NCBI RefSeq assembly: GCF_000002985.6
Contig: NC_003279.8
Coordinates: 14,508,001-14,572,000 of the forward strand
Length of the DNA: 64,000 nt
Reading direction: 5' to 3'
DNA from: Caenorhabditis elegans
Lineage: Eukaryota; Nematoda; Chromadorea; Rhabditida; Rhabditidae
Within the stretch, counting starts at the first letter, position 1, and the number at the start of each line of letters is the position of its first letter. Positions 11,440-24,500 of this stretch are shown here, piece by piece. The notes below the pieces were generated by a model. The model was not told the origin of the DNA and did not search any database. It saw only the letters and a list, made by a program, of their open reading frames with translations. Both the position numbers and the translations under genes were made by a program.

Positions 11440-11795
11440 CTATTACGAGAACAGAAAATTCTGAGAATGCGTACATCGCAACATATTTGACGCGCAAAAT
11501 ATCTCGTAGCGAAACCTACAGTAACCCTTCAAATGACTACTGTAGCTCTGTGTGTGTGGATTTACGGGACTGACTTTCGAGACAATGATATTCAATTTTC
11601 TGTAGCTTTTTTTACTGTGTTATTTTTAAAGTGTGCTTTTAATACGCTATCAATTAATAAACGATTTCCGTAAATCGACACAAGCGCTACAGTAGTCATT
11701 TTAAGAATTACTGTAGTTTTCGCTACGAGATATTTTGCGCGTCAAATATGTTGCGATGTACGCATTCTCAGAATTTCTTGTTCCCGTAATAAAAA
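11440..11795. repeat. Foldback element, TTTGACGCGCAAAATATCTC family
   Basis: Arms at about 11442-11568 and 11668-11795 are reverse complements: atttgacgcgcaaaatatct in the left arm, agatattttgcgcgtcaaat in the right. The spacer is about 100 bp. Both arms carry ctactgtag motifs near the centre. No coding capacity. Confidence 0.85.
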
Positions 11796-12151
11796 ATGAG
11801 CCATTGTGGAATTTACTTTCAATATTTCTTACTAAAAATATATTTTAATTTCAGGTTTAAGGTTTTAGTAACAAAAATTGTAATTGTAATTGCAATGGAA
11901 TGGGGGGTTTTTCAGTAATTCGCAACTTTTAGACGAGATTTGAACACTTTGAACTAAAATACAAGGTACGAGGTATTTTAGTTCTAAAGTGTGCAAAAAA
12001 CTAGCTGAAAGTTGCAAATTGCGGGAAATCTCCCGATTTTCAGACAAGATGTCCTCCTAAAGCCTTTCAATTGGAATTAAAGCTATATTGAATTAGAAAA
12101 CCTCATTTTCTATATTCCGTGACAAATATTTTTGGTAAAGAATATTAGAAT

Positions 12152-12329
12152 CACGTGGAGTCACAGAAAGTCTCATTTTGCTTTGATCTTCGAAAAATGC
12201 GGGAGAAGAGACGCAGACATCTAATCTGATTTCGCATGGTTAAGTGCGTGCTGACGTCACAATTTTCTGGAAAAATATTCCCGCATTTTTCATAGATCAA
12301 ACCGCAATGAGACAGTCTGACACCACGTG
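12152..12329. repeat. Dispersed palindromic repeat, CACGTGG...CCACGTG family (copy 1)
   Basis: The ends read cacgtggagtca and tgacaccacgtg. Inside are inverted arms tttgatcttcgaaaaatgcg / cgcatttttcatagatcaaa and a central gtgctgacgtcac. Other copies or halves: 14135-14290, 14275-14461, 24490-24585, 24765-24865, 27563-27748, 29535-29682, 30977-31133, 33021-33197 and 36420-36600. Individual copies are listed separately where complete. Confidence 0.9.
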
Positions 12330-12767
12330 TAAAAGATTTAAATTGCTTCGCAAAATTTTTTAAAGTAAAATTAAGTTTTTCGGTTAGATTCTGCGATTTC
12401 TATATTTCGTGATTAGATTTTAATGAAACAACATGCCAAAATGGCTCTTTTAAAAATTATGTCGATTTACGGCTTAAGTACACATTTTTCTGATAAAAAA
12501 TGCCAAAAAAATCGAAAAAAAATTATGAAATCGTCCAGAAAGTCAGCAGGTACATGGTCTCGCAACTTGTTAATTGACGAGACACCCCCCGAACGGATCG
12601 AACAGAGAGTGTAGAGACCCCAGAGAAAACCGTCCCCCAAATAAATGTCCAATTTGGAAATCCCGCAGTGTGTAGAAGTAGAAGAAGAAGAAGAGAAAGA
12701 TACAAATACATCTACACTAGACACTAACATATAATACATACATACATACAATCATAAAAATTGTGGA

Positions 12768-12795
12768 GACGTCGGTCGGTCGGTCGGCGGGTGCT
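12768..12795. repeat. (CGGT)n simple repeat
   Basis: cggtcggtcggtcggcgggtg is a short tetranucleotide run in intergenic DNA. Confidence 0.8.
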
Positions 12796-12984
12796 GCTGT
12801 TGGTGGTGTAATCGGAAACGAATCACACAGAAACGGTTTATGCGATGCGATTTATTCATAAAATATATATATGTGAATAGTATGCGAGATTCCGAAAACT
12901 AGATGCCGTCAGGTGAAGAGTGGCATTTCTGGAATTTCTATTGACGTGGTGAAATTGATCGATATACGTCATTTTTCAGGCAAA

Positions 12985-14195
12985 AACCCAGAAATCAGTT
13001 GAGAAAAGTCTGCGTCTGAATTCCCGCATTTTTTGTAGATCAAAACGTGTACACTCGAAATAATAAAACTGCGTGGCGTGTACTGCAGAAAACCTCATAA
13101 TTAGCCCCCGCCTTTTTATCGTCCACTCACGGGGAAAAGACAAAATTCGGGGACCAACCAATATCAGGCCGCCGACATCTCATGGGTTCCGCGCGCCGCT
13201 ATGTTTAACTCGTTGTGGGTGTGGCAAGCTGCCTCCGCCCGCTGCGAGTTAAACATAGCGGCGCGCGGAACCCATGAGATGTCGGCGGCCTGATATTGGT
13301 TGGTCCCCGAATTTTGCCTTTTCCCCGTGAGTGGACGACAAAAAGGCGGGGCCTAATTATGAGGTTTTCTGCAGTACACGCCACTCAGTTTTATTATTTT
13401 GAGTGTATGCCTCATGTTCCGAGCCGGTTTTAAGTGAGAAATCGATGGTTTTCCCCGAATTTCCAGCTTTCAAAGGAGGACTAACGGTTCGGACGATTTT
13501 GAACGTTTAGTCCCAAAATGGGCTCAATTGAACGAATTTCGTGATTAAGCTTCTCAAAAAAATCTTCAAAAATTTTTTATGACGGTTCAAAATTTCCGAA
13601 AAAAAATTAAACTAATTTTAGCTAAAATCTTGAATTTTGGCCACTTTTCACGTGTCACATCCATTCGAAGTTTAATTTTTTGGAGTTATCACCCTTTATC
13701 GCATATATTGGTAGTTTATCTCATTTAATTTCGTCGATTAAGGCACATTTAAAGCCGATAGGTTGGTTACCTATCGGTCTTAAATGTACCTTAATCGATG
13801 AAATTGAATGAGATCTCATGTGAGATAAACTACCAATATATGCTATAAAGGATGATAATTCCAAAAAAAGTCAACTTCGCGCAGATGTGACAGAGAAAAG
13901 TGGCCGAAATTCGAGATTTTAGCTAAAATCAGTGTAGTTTTTTCGAAATTTTAAACCGCCATAAAAAATTTGAAAAAATTTAAACATTTTTGAGAAGTTC
14001 ATTACAAAAATCGTTCATTTCAGCCCATTTTAGGTATATACGTTCAAAATTGTCCGAACCGTTATTCCTCCTTTAAAAGCTGAAAATTCGAGGAAAACCA
14101 TCGATTTCTCACTTAAAACCGGCTGGAAACATGAGACACGTTTTGATCTACAAAAAATGCGGCAAATTCAGACGCAGACTTTTCTCAACTGATTT
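12985..14195. repeat. Compound nested palindrome, ~1.2 kb
   Basis: Three palindromes are combined. The outer arms (12985-13035 and 14135-14195) are the two halves of a TTTGATCTACAAAAAATGCG repeat. Inside, 13036-13218 pairs with 13240-13405 (centre ...gcgcgccgctatgtttaactcg...). Next to it, 13408-13765 pairs with 13769-14133, almost without a loop (ataggttggttacctat at the centre). This is best read as elements inserted into one another. No transposase is present. Confidence 0.85.
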
Positions 14196-14274
14196 CGCAT
14201 GGCTAAGAACGTGCTGACGTCACATTTTTTTGTGTAAAAAATTCCCGCATTTTTTGTAGATCAACCCGTTATAG

Positions 14275-14461
14275 CACGTGGTGTCAGGCTGTCTGTCCCA
14301 TCACAGCTTGATCTTTAAAAAACGCGGGAGTTTTTTCCACAGAAAAGTGGTGTGACGTCAGCACACTCTTAACAATGCGAAATCAATTAAGAAGTTTGCG
14401 GCGTTAAAATTCCCGCATTTTTTGTAGATCAAACCGTTATGGGACAACCTGACACCACGTG
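14275..14461. repeat. Dispersed palindromic repeat, CACGTGG family (copy 2)
   Basis: It starts cacgtggtgtcaggctgtct and ends gacaacctgacaccacgtgt. The inverted arms are gatctttaaaaaacgcggga and cccgcattttttgtagatca, around gtgtgacgtcagc. Confidence 0.9.
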
Positions 14462-16275
14462 TCGACATACAAATTTCGAGAAAACTGAGTAGCAGTAAAA
14501 ACCAGCTGAGAAAAACGTACGAACGCGGAAAATATCCAATGAAATCTTGAAATTTCTAGTGAAAACCGATTTTGGACTAGAAAATCTCGGATTTTCACAC
14601 AAAAATAGCGGAAAATCACTGATTTCTGAGAAAATATGCTTGGAAATTTGAAGAACGGCACCACAGGAAGAGAAAATCACCGATTTTCAATTAAAATGCA
14701 TTTTAAAGCAAATTCAGAAGCCCGGAATTCAGAAAAATGGCATGTGACAAATGATTTTTAGTGAGAATTAGCCGAAAATATATTCAAAAGCTGAAAATTC
14801 GAAGAAAAACCAGTTAAAAAATCAAATTTCAAAGACGCTGAAGCAGTTTTTCACTAAAATCTAGCTCGGAACACATATATAAACCCACAAAATGTATTTT
14901 TCACCGAAAAAGGCAGAAAATTCAAGGAAAACAGGTGCTCGGCATGAAAATTATCGATTTTTCATCAAAATTTAGCTTAAAATAGTGGAAATTTCAAGAA
15001 AAATCAATATTAAACAGTAAAAATCAGAGAAAAACAAGATTGGCGCCTTTTAAAATTCGAACAAATTTCCACGAGTCCGCAAACACTCACACGCAAAAGT
15101 GAACACTTTCGCTGCGTCTCGCAAATTCACACACTCTCTCGCGACCATTAAAATTAAAATTAATTAATTTTTAATGTAATTAACTAGTAAAATATATTAA
15201 AATTTCGAGGTTCAGAGGTTTTTGAGGTTTTTTTCAGCGAAAAAAAAGAGAAAATCACTATAAAATCGAATAAAGCATCTCAAAGTAACCGTGACAAAAA
15301 AACGAACACTAATTAATCGACCGAATCATCTCTTTATGGGCAAATCGATTTGTTTCTTCGAAGAATTCTTCATGTTTCATCCGAAAAAAGAGAAAGGCAT
15401 CGAAATTGCATTTCACCGTCTTCTAATAGCTTGCATAATTCTCCACGAGAGGAAAAAACGAGAAATTTTGATGAAAAAGACAAAAATACATGGTTGAGGC
15501 TAAACGTGATGTGCAATTTGTAGTATAAGCTTATATATAACCCTAACCGTAACAATTTTTAATAGAAAAAGGGTAAAAATACCTTTTTCTATTGAAAAAC
15601 TCAATTTTTATAATAAATAAAGCGAAAAAAGGCATCTAACCTGCCGAAATTGTGTGAATAACGCGGGCATGAAACAATTGCGAGACCCCCGGCTGATCTG
15701 TCAAGAGTGCTGTAAGCCTGAGTGTGACGGATAATAACTTGTTCAAATATTCGAAGGCAGAGGGGGAAAAACGGACGGAACAGCAGGAAAAAGTGGGCTT
15801 TCGGATGATTTTGACCTACAGGAGCATGAGGACCGGAATGCATGGGTACTGCAATTATTCACCACGAGCAACTATTCTTACAGCAATGAATAATATAAAT
15901 ACTTGGGAGAGAAATTCCATTTAACTGAGTCAACTGTCCAAACATTCATTTTTTTTTTTTTGAGGGGAAAGTGGTGTAGGTGTTCTTGATAAGCCAAATT
16001 CCCGCAGTTTATTGATAAAAGGGAAACAATTTTCAATGGGAAACTAGTTTTGCAGAACTTATTTGGTGGAAAAAGTGAATTTTTAGGCGCGCAAGGCAGA
16101 CAAAGAACCAATGCCTGCCTACCGCCTAGACAAGAAGACATTGTAAAATTTTTAAACATTCCCTCCAACTGTGAATCTTATCTTTAAAGATGAGATGGAA
16201 TTTCAAGATAATCCCACTTCCATGACCCCTTGAATTAAATTGCAAAACAGGTCAAACTGTACCGGATATGGATTC

Positions 16276-16384
16276 CGCTTAGGCTTAGGCTTAGGCTTAG
16301 GTTTAAGCTTATGCATAGTTTCAGACTTAGGCTTAGGCTTTGAGTTAGGCTTAATCTTAGGCATAGGCTTAGGCTTAGGCTTTT
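16276..16384. repeat. Interstitial telomere-like (TTAGGC)n array
   Basis: ggcttaggcttaggcttagg and diverged copies run about 110 bp. TTAGGC is the C. elegans telomere repeat. Further blocks are at 18052-18335, 33836-34045, 34424-34484 and 35118-35160. Confidence 0.9.
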
Positions 16385-18051
16385 GCCCAGTGGAAACATG
16401 ATGAGAAGCCTAAGTTATATAGTTTCCAATGTCTTTTTAATTAAAAAAAAGTTGGCAAATTATATGGAAAGGTGGGATTTTCCGGTACAATACACCCACA
16501 GTAATGGATTTAAAACCGTGTACCTAAATGAACTTCGGGACAGGGAAAGTCAAAAAACTGAGAGAAGAATGGAAATGTATTCCCCGTGGATTAGTTTCGG
16601 CAAAAAAAAACGAAAAAGTCCAAAAAATCCACGTGGAATACGTAATAAAGTGTTGTCTTTGAGAGGAATCAGTTGCCCTCCAGGGGCCACTTGACACGTA
16701 GCATAAGTGGTCTCACTCACTCAGTCAGTGTCTCCGGGGCGCGGAAAAGTGTTGAAAATGTGAGAAAACTGGCCGTTTTCCCGTCTCTCGCGCCTCGAGA
16801 TAAACATCTCTCAACAACAGTTCCCCCCCACCGAGTCACCATGTTTCGCTTTTCGGATTTATCCCTTTTTTGTTGGAATATTGTTGTTATGTAGTTTACA
16901 GCTTAAGTCGGTTATTGCTACGTGGCCGAGTTGGGAGAAAATTCGGCCACCAATTTTTTTCCCGGTTATACTATTGATGGCTCAGATTTTGAAAAAATTG
17001 TTTCCTACATTCCGGGATTTTTTGGGAAAATTTTTCGTTGAGTTTTTTTTTTTTTGCGAATAAATTTTTTCTCTGAAAATGCACTCATAACATATCCGAA
17101 ATTTCATCTTTCAGAAAATTTATATAGAATTCACATAGGTTATCTAATTTTAAAGTTACAGCGTTTTTAACCAAACGTGTGCAATTTCCATTGTGTATAG
17201 TCGAAGCACCATTTCCCAAAATTGGCATTTTCCGGCTTGAAATTTCAAAATTTTCAGTTTTCAGGACCTAAAAGTACTTTTAAAATAGTTATACGAAAAA
17301 ACACCTTTGAGTTTGAAAGAATTGATGATTTCAAAAATTTTGATTTTTTTTTTTGGAAAAAATTTGCAATTTTTAAGATAAAAATAAACTTAAATTTTCA
17401 ATTAATATACGCTGATTTTAAAGTTAGTATAGTAATAGCTCCTACCGTACGCTTTAAAGGCGCACACTGAATTTACCAAAAAGTTTAAAATTCAGAACCG
17501 AGATTTTCAGTCAAAAAAATAAAAGTTTCGCAACTAACCGGTTATGCTAATATAGCAAATTTTTATGCAAAAAAGGAAGGAAAGTGTCTCCTCTCCATTC
17601 GAAAATACATTGTTGATACAACGTTTTAGTTATTTATGAATAGGGGGAAAGGGAGAAGGTGTGCAATTTCTATTATAGTAGTAGTCAGAGGCTCGCGTTG
17701 AATAGATTTATTTATTTTTTTATACATATATGAAAAAAGTGGACAGCACAATAGCCTCTTTTTTCTTCTGTATATTGCTGTTACATGGCCGAAAAAAAAA
17801 CTCGGCCACCACTCAATTTGATCTCCAAATAATGCAATTACCGCGGGGCGGGGGAGGTTGAAATTTTGAAAATAGGGTCCCTGGTATGTAAGTGTAGATT
17901 ATAGTGTCTAGGCCTCACCATTGTAGTTTGTAGGCACAAATATACTATTTACGGAGAAATCTGAGATAGTTATTGTGACCAGTGAACCATGAAAGGTAAA
18001 TATTTAACCCAGTAAACCATTAAAGGGTACCGGCACGTGGAAAATATGGGC

Positions 18052-18335
18052 AGGGCCTAGGCCTACGCTTAGGCTTGAGCTTATTACTGGGCTCTGGCTC
18101 GGGCCTACGTTTTGGCAATAGCTTCGGCTTTGGCTTAGGCTTAGGCTTAGGCTTATATGTAGGCTGCGGCTTAGGCTTAATCTTAGTACTGGTCATTGGC
18201 TCAGGCCTACGTTTTGACAATAGCTTTGGCTTTGGTTCATGATTAGGGCAAAGTCTGGTCTTAGACTTAGGCTTAGCCCTCGGCTTATTGTTAGGCTTAG
18301 GCTTAACCCCCTCGGCTTAGGCTTAACAACTTTGC
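18052..18335. repeat. Interstitial telomere-like (TTAGGC)n array, degenerate
   Basis: Runs of ggcttaggcttaggctta are interspersed with variants such as ggcttcggctttggc. The Lys-Pro repeat peptide that can be read on the minus strand (KPKPKPKPK) is a translation of this array, not a gene. Confidence 0.88.
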
Positions 18336-19251
18336 CTAATTTTCGCAATTTTCTAAATTTTACAGCGTTTTTATTATTATACTACTTTTATTTTAAATTA
18401 TACAGACATAAGGTATTATATAAAAAATGAGCAAAAAGTGTTGTCAAATTCCATTAAATTTCGAGAATTTTGCCGTGACTTTTTAAGCTTATAATTGTCG
18501 AGCAAAAAATTTTTTCTGGGGGTTCAACATGTCGAAGAAGTTTCAGTTTTTTTACAAAAAAAATCAATTTTTTTTATAACCTGGGTCTCAGCATAAATTC
18601 TAAGTTTATACATAATTTTTTTTGGACCAGCAGCTAAAAATTCAAATTTTCTAAAATTCCTCCAAGTGTTCCAGAATCCAGTCAAGCCTAGATTTTCAGC
18701 CAAGTAATCCACATACTAATGTAAAAGCACAAGTAGCGGCGCTACAAGGAGCAGAAGACACGGAAAAAGCCTGTGGAAATTAGAAAAAAAACAGTTGAGC
18801 AGTGGAGGGGGGGCAGGTGATGTTCAAATAAAGACTCTGTTTGTTTTGCTCGATTTTCTCGTTCCCCTCTCTCTTTCTCCGATTTCCAATACCGATTCAC
18901 TTTTTTTGGCGATTCGGTTCGATCAAATTTTGACAAATGGCTAACAGCAGCAGCGAGGGGATGGACTCGCGCGTTGTGTGCAAACCGATGGGGGGATGAC
19001 ATGTGTTTGGCAGAGTGCCAAGAAAACTAGACTAGGTTAGTGTATCAACTCCTATGAGCACTTGGCTAGTTTCGCACCTTTTGCTGGGCGGCCTAACAGA
19101 ATACAATTCAAATAGTTCCAAAACTAGACCGTTTGTAGTTTAAAGGCGCAGGTTGTTTCCTAAGCTAGGCCTGTTTTAAGCATACCTAAATTGATTTTTC
19201 TATTATACTAGTTAATTGACTTCTACAGTTGATAGACCAATGCACCATGTT

Positions 19252-19652
19252 CTCAAAAAAATTTCAATTGCTAAGACTTGATGATTATCAAAAGTTTAGT
19301 AGTGGTGTTCCAAAATTAGACAATTCTAGTTTAAAGGTACATACATATTCCTTTACAGTTAGAGTTATTTTACAGTTATTTTATTTTTAGTTACAGTTAG
19401 AGTTTACAGTTTTTTAATGCTTGCCTAACATATCAATTTTTCTATGTTTCTATTACATATAGAAAAATTGATATGTAGGCAAGCATTAAGAAAACTGTAA
19501 ACTCTAACTGTAACTAAAAACAAAATAACTGTAAAATAACTCTAACTGTAAAGGAATATGTATGTACCTTTAAACTAGAATTGTCTAATTTTGGAACACC
19601 ACTACTAAACTTTTGATAATCCTCAAGTCTTAGCAATTGAAATTTTTTAGAC
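19252..19652. repeat. ~400-bp palindromic element
   Basis: Arms 19252-19446 and 19459-19652 are nearly perfect complements (tctaactgtaactaaaaaca against ttagttacagttagagttta). A small inner hairpin (atagaaaaattgatatgtag) and a flanking motif, gcaccatgtt, are shared with degraded copies around 19720-19915. Confidence 0.85.
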
Positions 19653-20284
19653 TAATAGACTAGTATCTACGTTTCTATTACACATAGATACTAGTCTAGT
19701 TATGCATTTTTGAAAAGTTGATATACCAATGCACCATGTTCAATGATTGATTGGTCAGGTTTAAAAAAGTACTACGAACTGTAGTTTAAAGGTTCATGTT
19801 GTTTCCTCAGCTAGGCGTATTTGAAGCATATGTAGTTCAATGTATGTGTCTATTCAGAAAACGTACATGTCTTTTTCTAGTTAATTAACTGATTTAGTTG
19901 GTTGATCAATGCACCATGTCTAAAAACTGAATGGTTAGCTTCGTATCCCCCAATAATGTGTATAAGCCTCTAAACTACAACGGCAAGCTCAAAAATTACA
20001 TTCTGCAAAAAAAAACTAATCAACTTTTTTCCAGTTTATGAGTTTTTGAGCTGAAGTGTTTTGTGCCAATCACCAAACAAGACTTGTCCATTTTTTGTTC
20101 TGAAATCGATGTTTTAGACTGTATTTCAAGCTTATATGATACACTGTCTTGGGAAAATAGGTTATTGAACCATCTGACTTTGGTTTGACAAAAGCATAAA
20201 AGTGACAAAGTCTAATACCTCACAGTTTTGAAACTTTCGTTCAAGACTGTAATAATTATTAATTAGAAATAGCTAACTAGAACC

Positions 20285-20600
20285 GATATACATAGGTACT
20301 TAATTCTATATATCTATATACCTATATAATTATATATATACCGAATTCTATAACACACCATGGAATTTTACCATATATTCCCTTTTTAGTACGTTTATAT
20401 CTCGGTTGTCTTTGATCATATTTCAAAAATTCAAAATTCAAACGACACAATTTTTTTCAAATCTATCGTTATGCTTTGGTTTTTGAAGGTATCAAAAATA
20501 TTTTTAAACCGTTGAAATATGAGCCGACAAAGTCGATTGACGGGGGGCCATACTAATAGGGAATGTACGGTATATATAATTTATGTACATATATGTATTA
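20285..20600. repeat. AT-rich repeat with CTAATAGGGAATGTACGG end
   Basis: The motif actaatagggaatgtacggt (20554-20573), or its complement tacattccctattagta, recurs near 48575, 49500 and 50035, each beside (TA)n-rich DNA. This marks one dispersed AT-rich family. The full boundaries are not clear. Confidence 0.5.
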
Positions 20601-21520
20601 TAACGTATGATAACATTCATACACTTCCTTTTTTTGACTAACTCAATTGCATGGAATTTGAATTTAAGACTACACACATTTTCCAAACAATTACTATTTT
20701 TCTTCTCTCATATCTCTAATTACTCCGATACTATTCAAAAATTCAATTCCCCATCCCCCCAGAAAACCCCAAAATTACTCCAAATTCCACGCATCCCAAA
20801 TTCAATTTCCTTTACATGACCCCTTTTCCCCATTCTCCTACCCTTCTGCCTACCAATATGTCGTCAAATTCAATGTCTGCGTACCCGATATATGCGTATG
20901 TATTGAATGGAATAACACACCATTTGACGACATTTTCCCCGTTTAAACTAACAACTTTTCAAGGTTGTTTATTGGATTTTGCAGGGTTTTGTATGGGAAA
21001 AGTTCAGGATTTTCCTATAAAATCAATATTTCTTTGGAATTTATAATTGTTTAAGTACTGTGATAACTACTTAAATAGAACTTGTTTTATTTGAGTTTGT
21101 TAAAATTTAATTTGTTCATAATGTAACCGCTTTAAACGGGGCTTTTTTACTATTATTAAATTTAAAAGTTGACCTATTATAACTTTTTCTCAATAAGAAG
21201 TTTCAATTTTCATACTAATTACTACTTCTATACAGTTTTTTTCGATGTTACTTTAAAAAATTGAAAACTTGTCCTTATAAATTAGAATTTTCTGGTTATT
21301 CTTATTATTTCTGTTGAAATTGAACTTTAAAACGTTTTCAATTGTTCTTTGAGTTAAAATATTAATTTTTATAACAAAATTTAAAAAAAAAACCGCAGTC
21401 TTCAAAAAGCATAAGAAACAAACTGAACTTCATTGCTTTTTCCGCTTCTATTTGTATATACGATTAGCCTCTATTTACCCTGTGATTTTTGATTATTTTC
21501 TTTTTGTATATAACAACTTT

Positions 21521-21531
21521 TATATTCCAGA
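21521..21531 (+). promoter_or_regulatory. 3' splice acceptor directly before zoo-1 ATG (likely trans-splice site)
   Basis: tatattccag is followed by A and the ATG at 21532. With no coding exon upstream, this is either an SL trans-splice acceptor or the end of a 5'-UTR intron. Confidence 0.55.
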
Positions 21532-24500
21532 ATGTCAGAGGACCCATCATGGTACAAGACCTCCATGTCAAGTACGTCTTCTTGTATTGAGGAGGAACAT
21601 GAGCCTGTCGATCAGGATGAGGAAGAGGTTAGTATTTTTGTTTGTTTCTAAAAAAAAAATTAAAGCTTTATACCAAATTCTAACAATTTTTTTGTTGGAT
21701 ATAGCAATATAATGATGTTTTTCAAGTAGTGTCGGAAAATTAAAAAGTTTAGAAAATGAACGTTACCGCTGTAAGCATGTATTTTAATACTGTTGTGACG
21801 TCATAAATGTATTTAAATAAGGTAGCTGTTATACCGTCATCACGTACAATTTTAAGAATTTATTTGAGCTTTCACACTACAATATTTCGATACGTTTTCA
21901 AAATCAAAGCTATAACTAACTGTAACGCTATGTCCTTTGTTATACGTTACAACGTTTTATTACACACTATAATATAGATTTAGCCTGATTTCAAATGTTA
22001 TAAATTATACGTTATCAACAAGATTAAAAGGTTAAGGTTATAGTATCATATATTAAAAAAACGTTAAAATTTTAATTGAACGATCATATTAAAACAACGT
22101 TTTTACATGTGTAACGAATTATAACGTTAGTTTTTAAAATAAAGGTTATAAAGTATCGTGTAATATTTTTAAAAAAAGTTAAAACGTAACGTTAAGTTAA
22201 GGCTATACATAGTATATTTTTCGTAATAAGGTATAACGTTTTAAAGGTGGGGATATTGTCTAAGTACACTTATTATGATCCAAAACGACCAAATATCATA
22301 ATATAACACAATTTTAGATTTTTCATAATTTCCGGCCTAAGTTTTGGCATATTGCCAAAACTTTGAAAAATCAGAGCTTTTGAAAAAAAGTCCAAAGGTA
22401 TGCCGCATGTTTCGACCCCTACAATGTTTTAATACGAATAATTAAAACAAGATTACAGAATTAAAAATGTAGAAAAACAATTTTTTTTTGGTCGACTTCC
22501 AAAATTATGAGTGGCAAAAACTCAGTAATTGTCACCACTTTTTGACAATAAATAAAAAATTTTCAAAAATTTTTTGAAAAGTTTTATTATGATATTAGAT
22601 CATTTTGGGACTTTTGGTTTTTAACAACTTCCCCACTGGCACTACTCCACCTTTAAGATGTATGTTTTAACGGTATAACGTATAGGGTTAAAAGCAACTT
22701 TAAATTAAGGTTTTTACATAGTTGAACGATTTTGTCCATTTTTGTCGCGATGCTTGTTCCACTAGCAAAAACTGAACATGCTCACACTTTCTTTGAAAAC
22801 CGCGAAAAATTAATGCCAAAAGATAGAAAACCATTCAAAACGCGTTTACTACCCCTGAAACAAAACGTCTAATAATATGAGAGTCAGGTCAAAAATAAAA
22901 GAGACACTTTTCTCATTCTCCTCCCATCCACTTTTTTCTCGTTTTTCAACATAGTGTAAATGAGAAATGTGTGTGTATGAAAAAGAAAAAGAGCCTCTTC
23001 TTCTTCTTCTTTCTTCTTCCACACAACTTCCCGAGGGACCCCCTTTTCCCAGTTTTAACCAGACATTGATATCATGCCCTTCTTAGAAGAGAGAGAGAGA
23101 GAGAAGACTCTTTTTGTTTCTATTCAACTCGTGTGTCGCTTATTTGACTTTTGATGTCTACTGGTAGCCTAGTTATGAGAAAAATTACAATAGATTTTAG
23201 AATTCTTAGGCTGTATGGGTACTGTAATTTATCACCTATAGGAAAAATTGATAGCATTACATATATGGTTTTAAATTACTCATAATTTGGGGTAGATCAA
23301 AAAAGAGAAACTTTTTAAATTGGTATCTAACAAATGCTATATCTATATAGTTGATTTATTATTTTCCAAGAAGTTATGAAAAATTAGTCTTTCACCATTT
23401 TTGATTCGGCAAAGTTTAGCGGTAATTTACATTCATGAACAACAGTTGCCAAAAATGTTTTTCTGCATCTTATAGTGAATTTTCATATTATTTTATAAGT
23501 TTCAGGAATAACAATTTAAAAATTTGTATGTATAGGCAAATACTGTTTGTGGTTTTAGTTTCACCGTTATAAAATAAGTAGTCGTTTTCTTAATATAAAA
23601 AATTGGATTTTTTAGGAAATTGATAATAATGGTACGGTTTCTATGTAGTAGCTGCGGTCCAAAACTTTTGACCAGTTTAAAAAGTTAAGCTTACAATTAG
23701 CAAATGCTTTTTCTATACTTTGGTTTAGTTGCAACATAATTAACAAAACTAACTGTTTTAAATCTAAAATTACGGCAATTTCTGTGCAGTTTTTCTAAAA
23801 CCTAAAAATCACCTATTTTTGATTGTTTATAATTAAGTAGCAAGAAAGTGTCCTAGCCAAAAAATAGGAAATTTCTTGCTCTTTCAGACCAGTATACTAA
23901 CGTCTCTGTACCTACGATATTCATTTCAAAAATCTTTTTCTAAAACCTAAAAATCACCTAATCACCTATATTCCAGATGTACAACCCGAGTGGATGCACG
24001 TGGCAACTTCTCTCCGTCTCCTTACACAGAGTATGTTTCTTTTTGTTTATATTTTAAACATTGTCTAATTCCTCCCTGACCATAAACAAAACCCGTTTCC
24101 CATTTTTTTTCTCCTACTCGGGTATAAATGATTTATCGTCCATGTATGCAAGGGACAATTGTGTATAGGTATAGGGGTATACATTCCGTTTAGGCAATCT
24201 GTATAGAAATTTCCAGGTAAACTCGTTACTTGATACAGGTCGAATGTCAATTACCTGTCAACCTATCTATTTAGCACAGTTACAAATATATGTACATAGA
24301 AGAACTATTTTCTGATAGTGAGTCGAAAATTTTGTTATTTATACCTTACTTGAATTATGTGTTGAGTTTCTAAAAAAAACTCCCCTAACTCGGTTAAATT
24401 TCGGATTTTCATAAAAATTATCTACTAAATTCTGAGCTTAATTAAAAATTTATTATAATTTCCTAAACTAGGGTGCCAAGCTGTCCTCAGCACACTCTTA

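Larger units (their letters stand above)
10716..21531. other. 10.8-kb intergenic region between the divergent exc-4 and zoo-1
   Basis: No reading frame here has family resemblance or a convincing exon structure. Contents in order: AT microsatellite and Helitron-like element (10806-11097), 11440-11795 foldback, 12152-12329 dispersed palindrome, compound palindrome 12985-14195, further dispersed palindrome to 14461, AT-rich DNA to 16250, telomere-like arrays (16276-16384, 18052-18335), CT-rich tracts near 15070-15140 and 18850-18890 that could belong to promoters, a 400-bp palindrome at 19252-19652, and AT-rich DNA to 21520. Regulatory DNA for both divergent genes should lie here, but I cannot place a specific element. 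Confidence 0.7.

Noticed and set aside
16276..16384. True chromosome end or telomere
   Set aside because: The arrays are short, degenerate and flanked by genes on both sides, so they are interstitial.
18020..18220. Lys-Pro repeat protein on the minus strand
   Set aside because: Translation of the degenerate TTAGGC array. No flanking coding signals.
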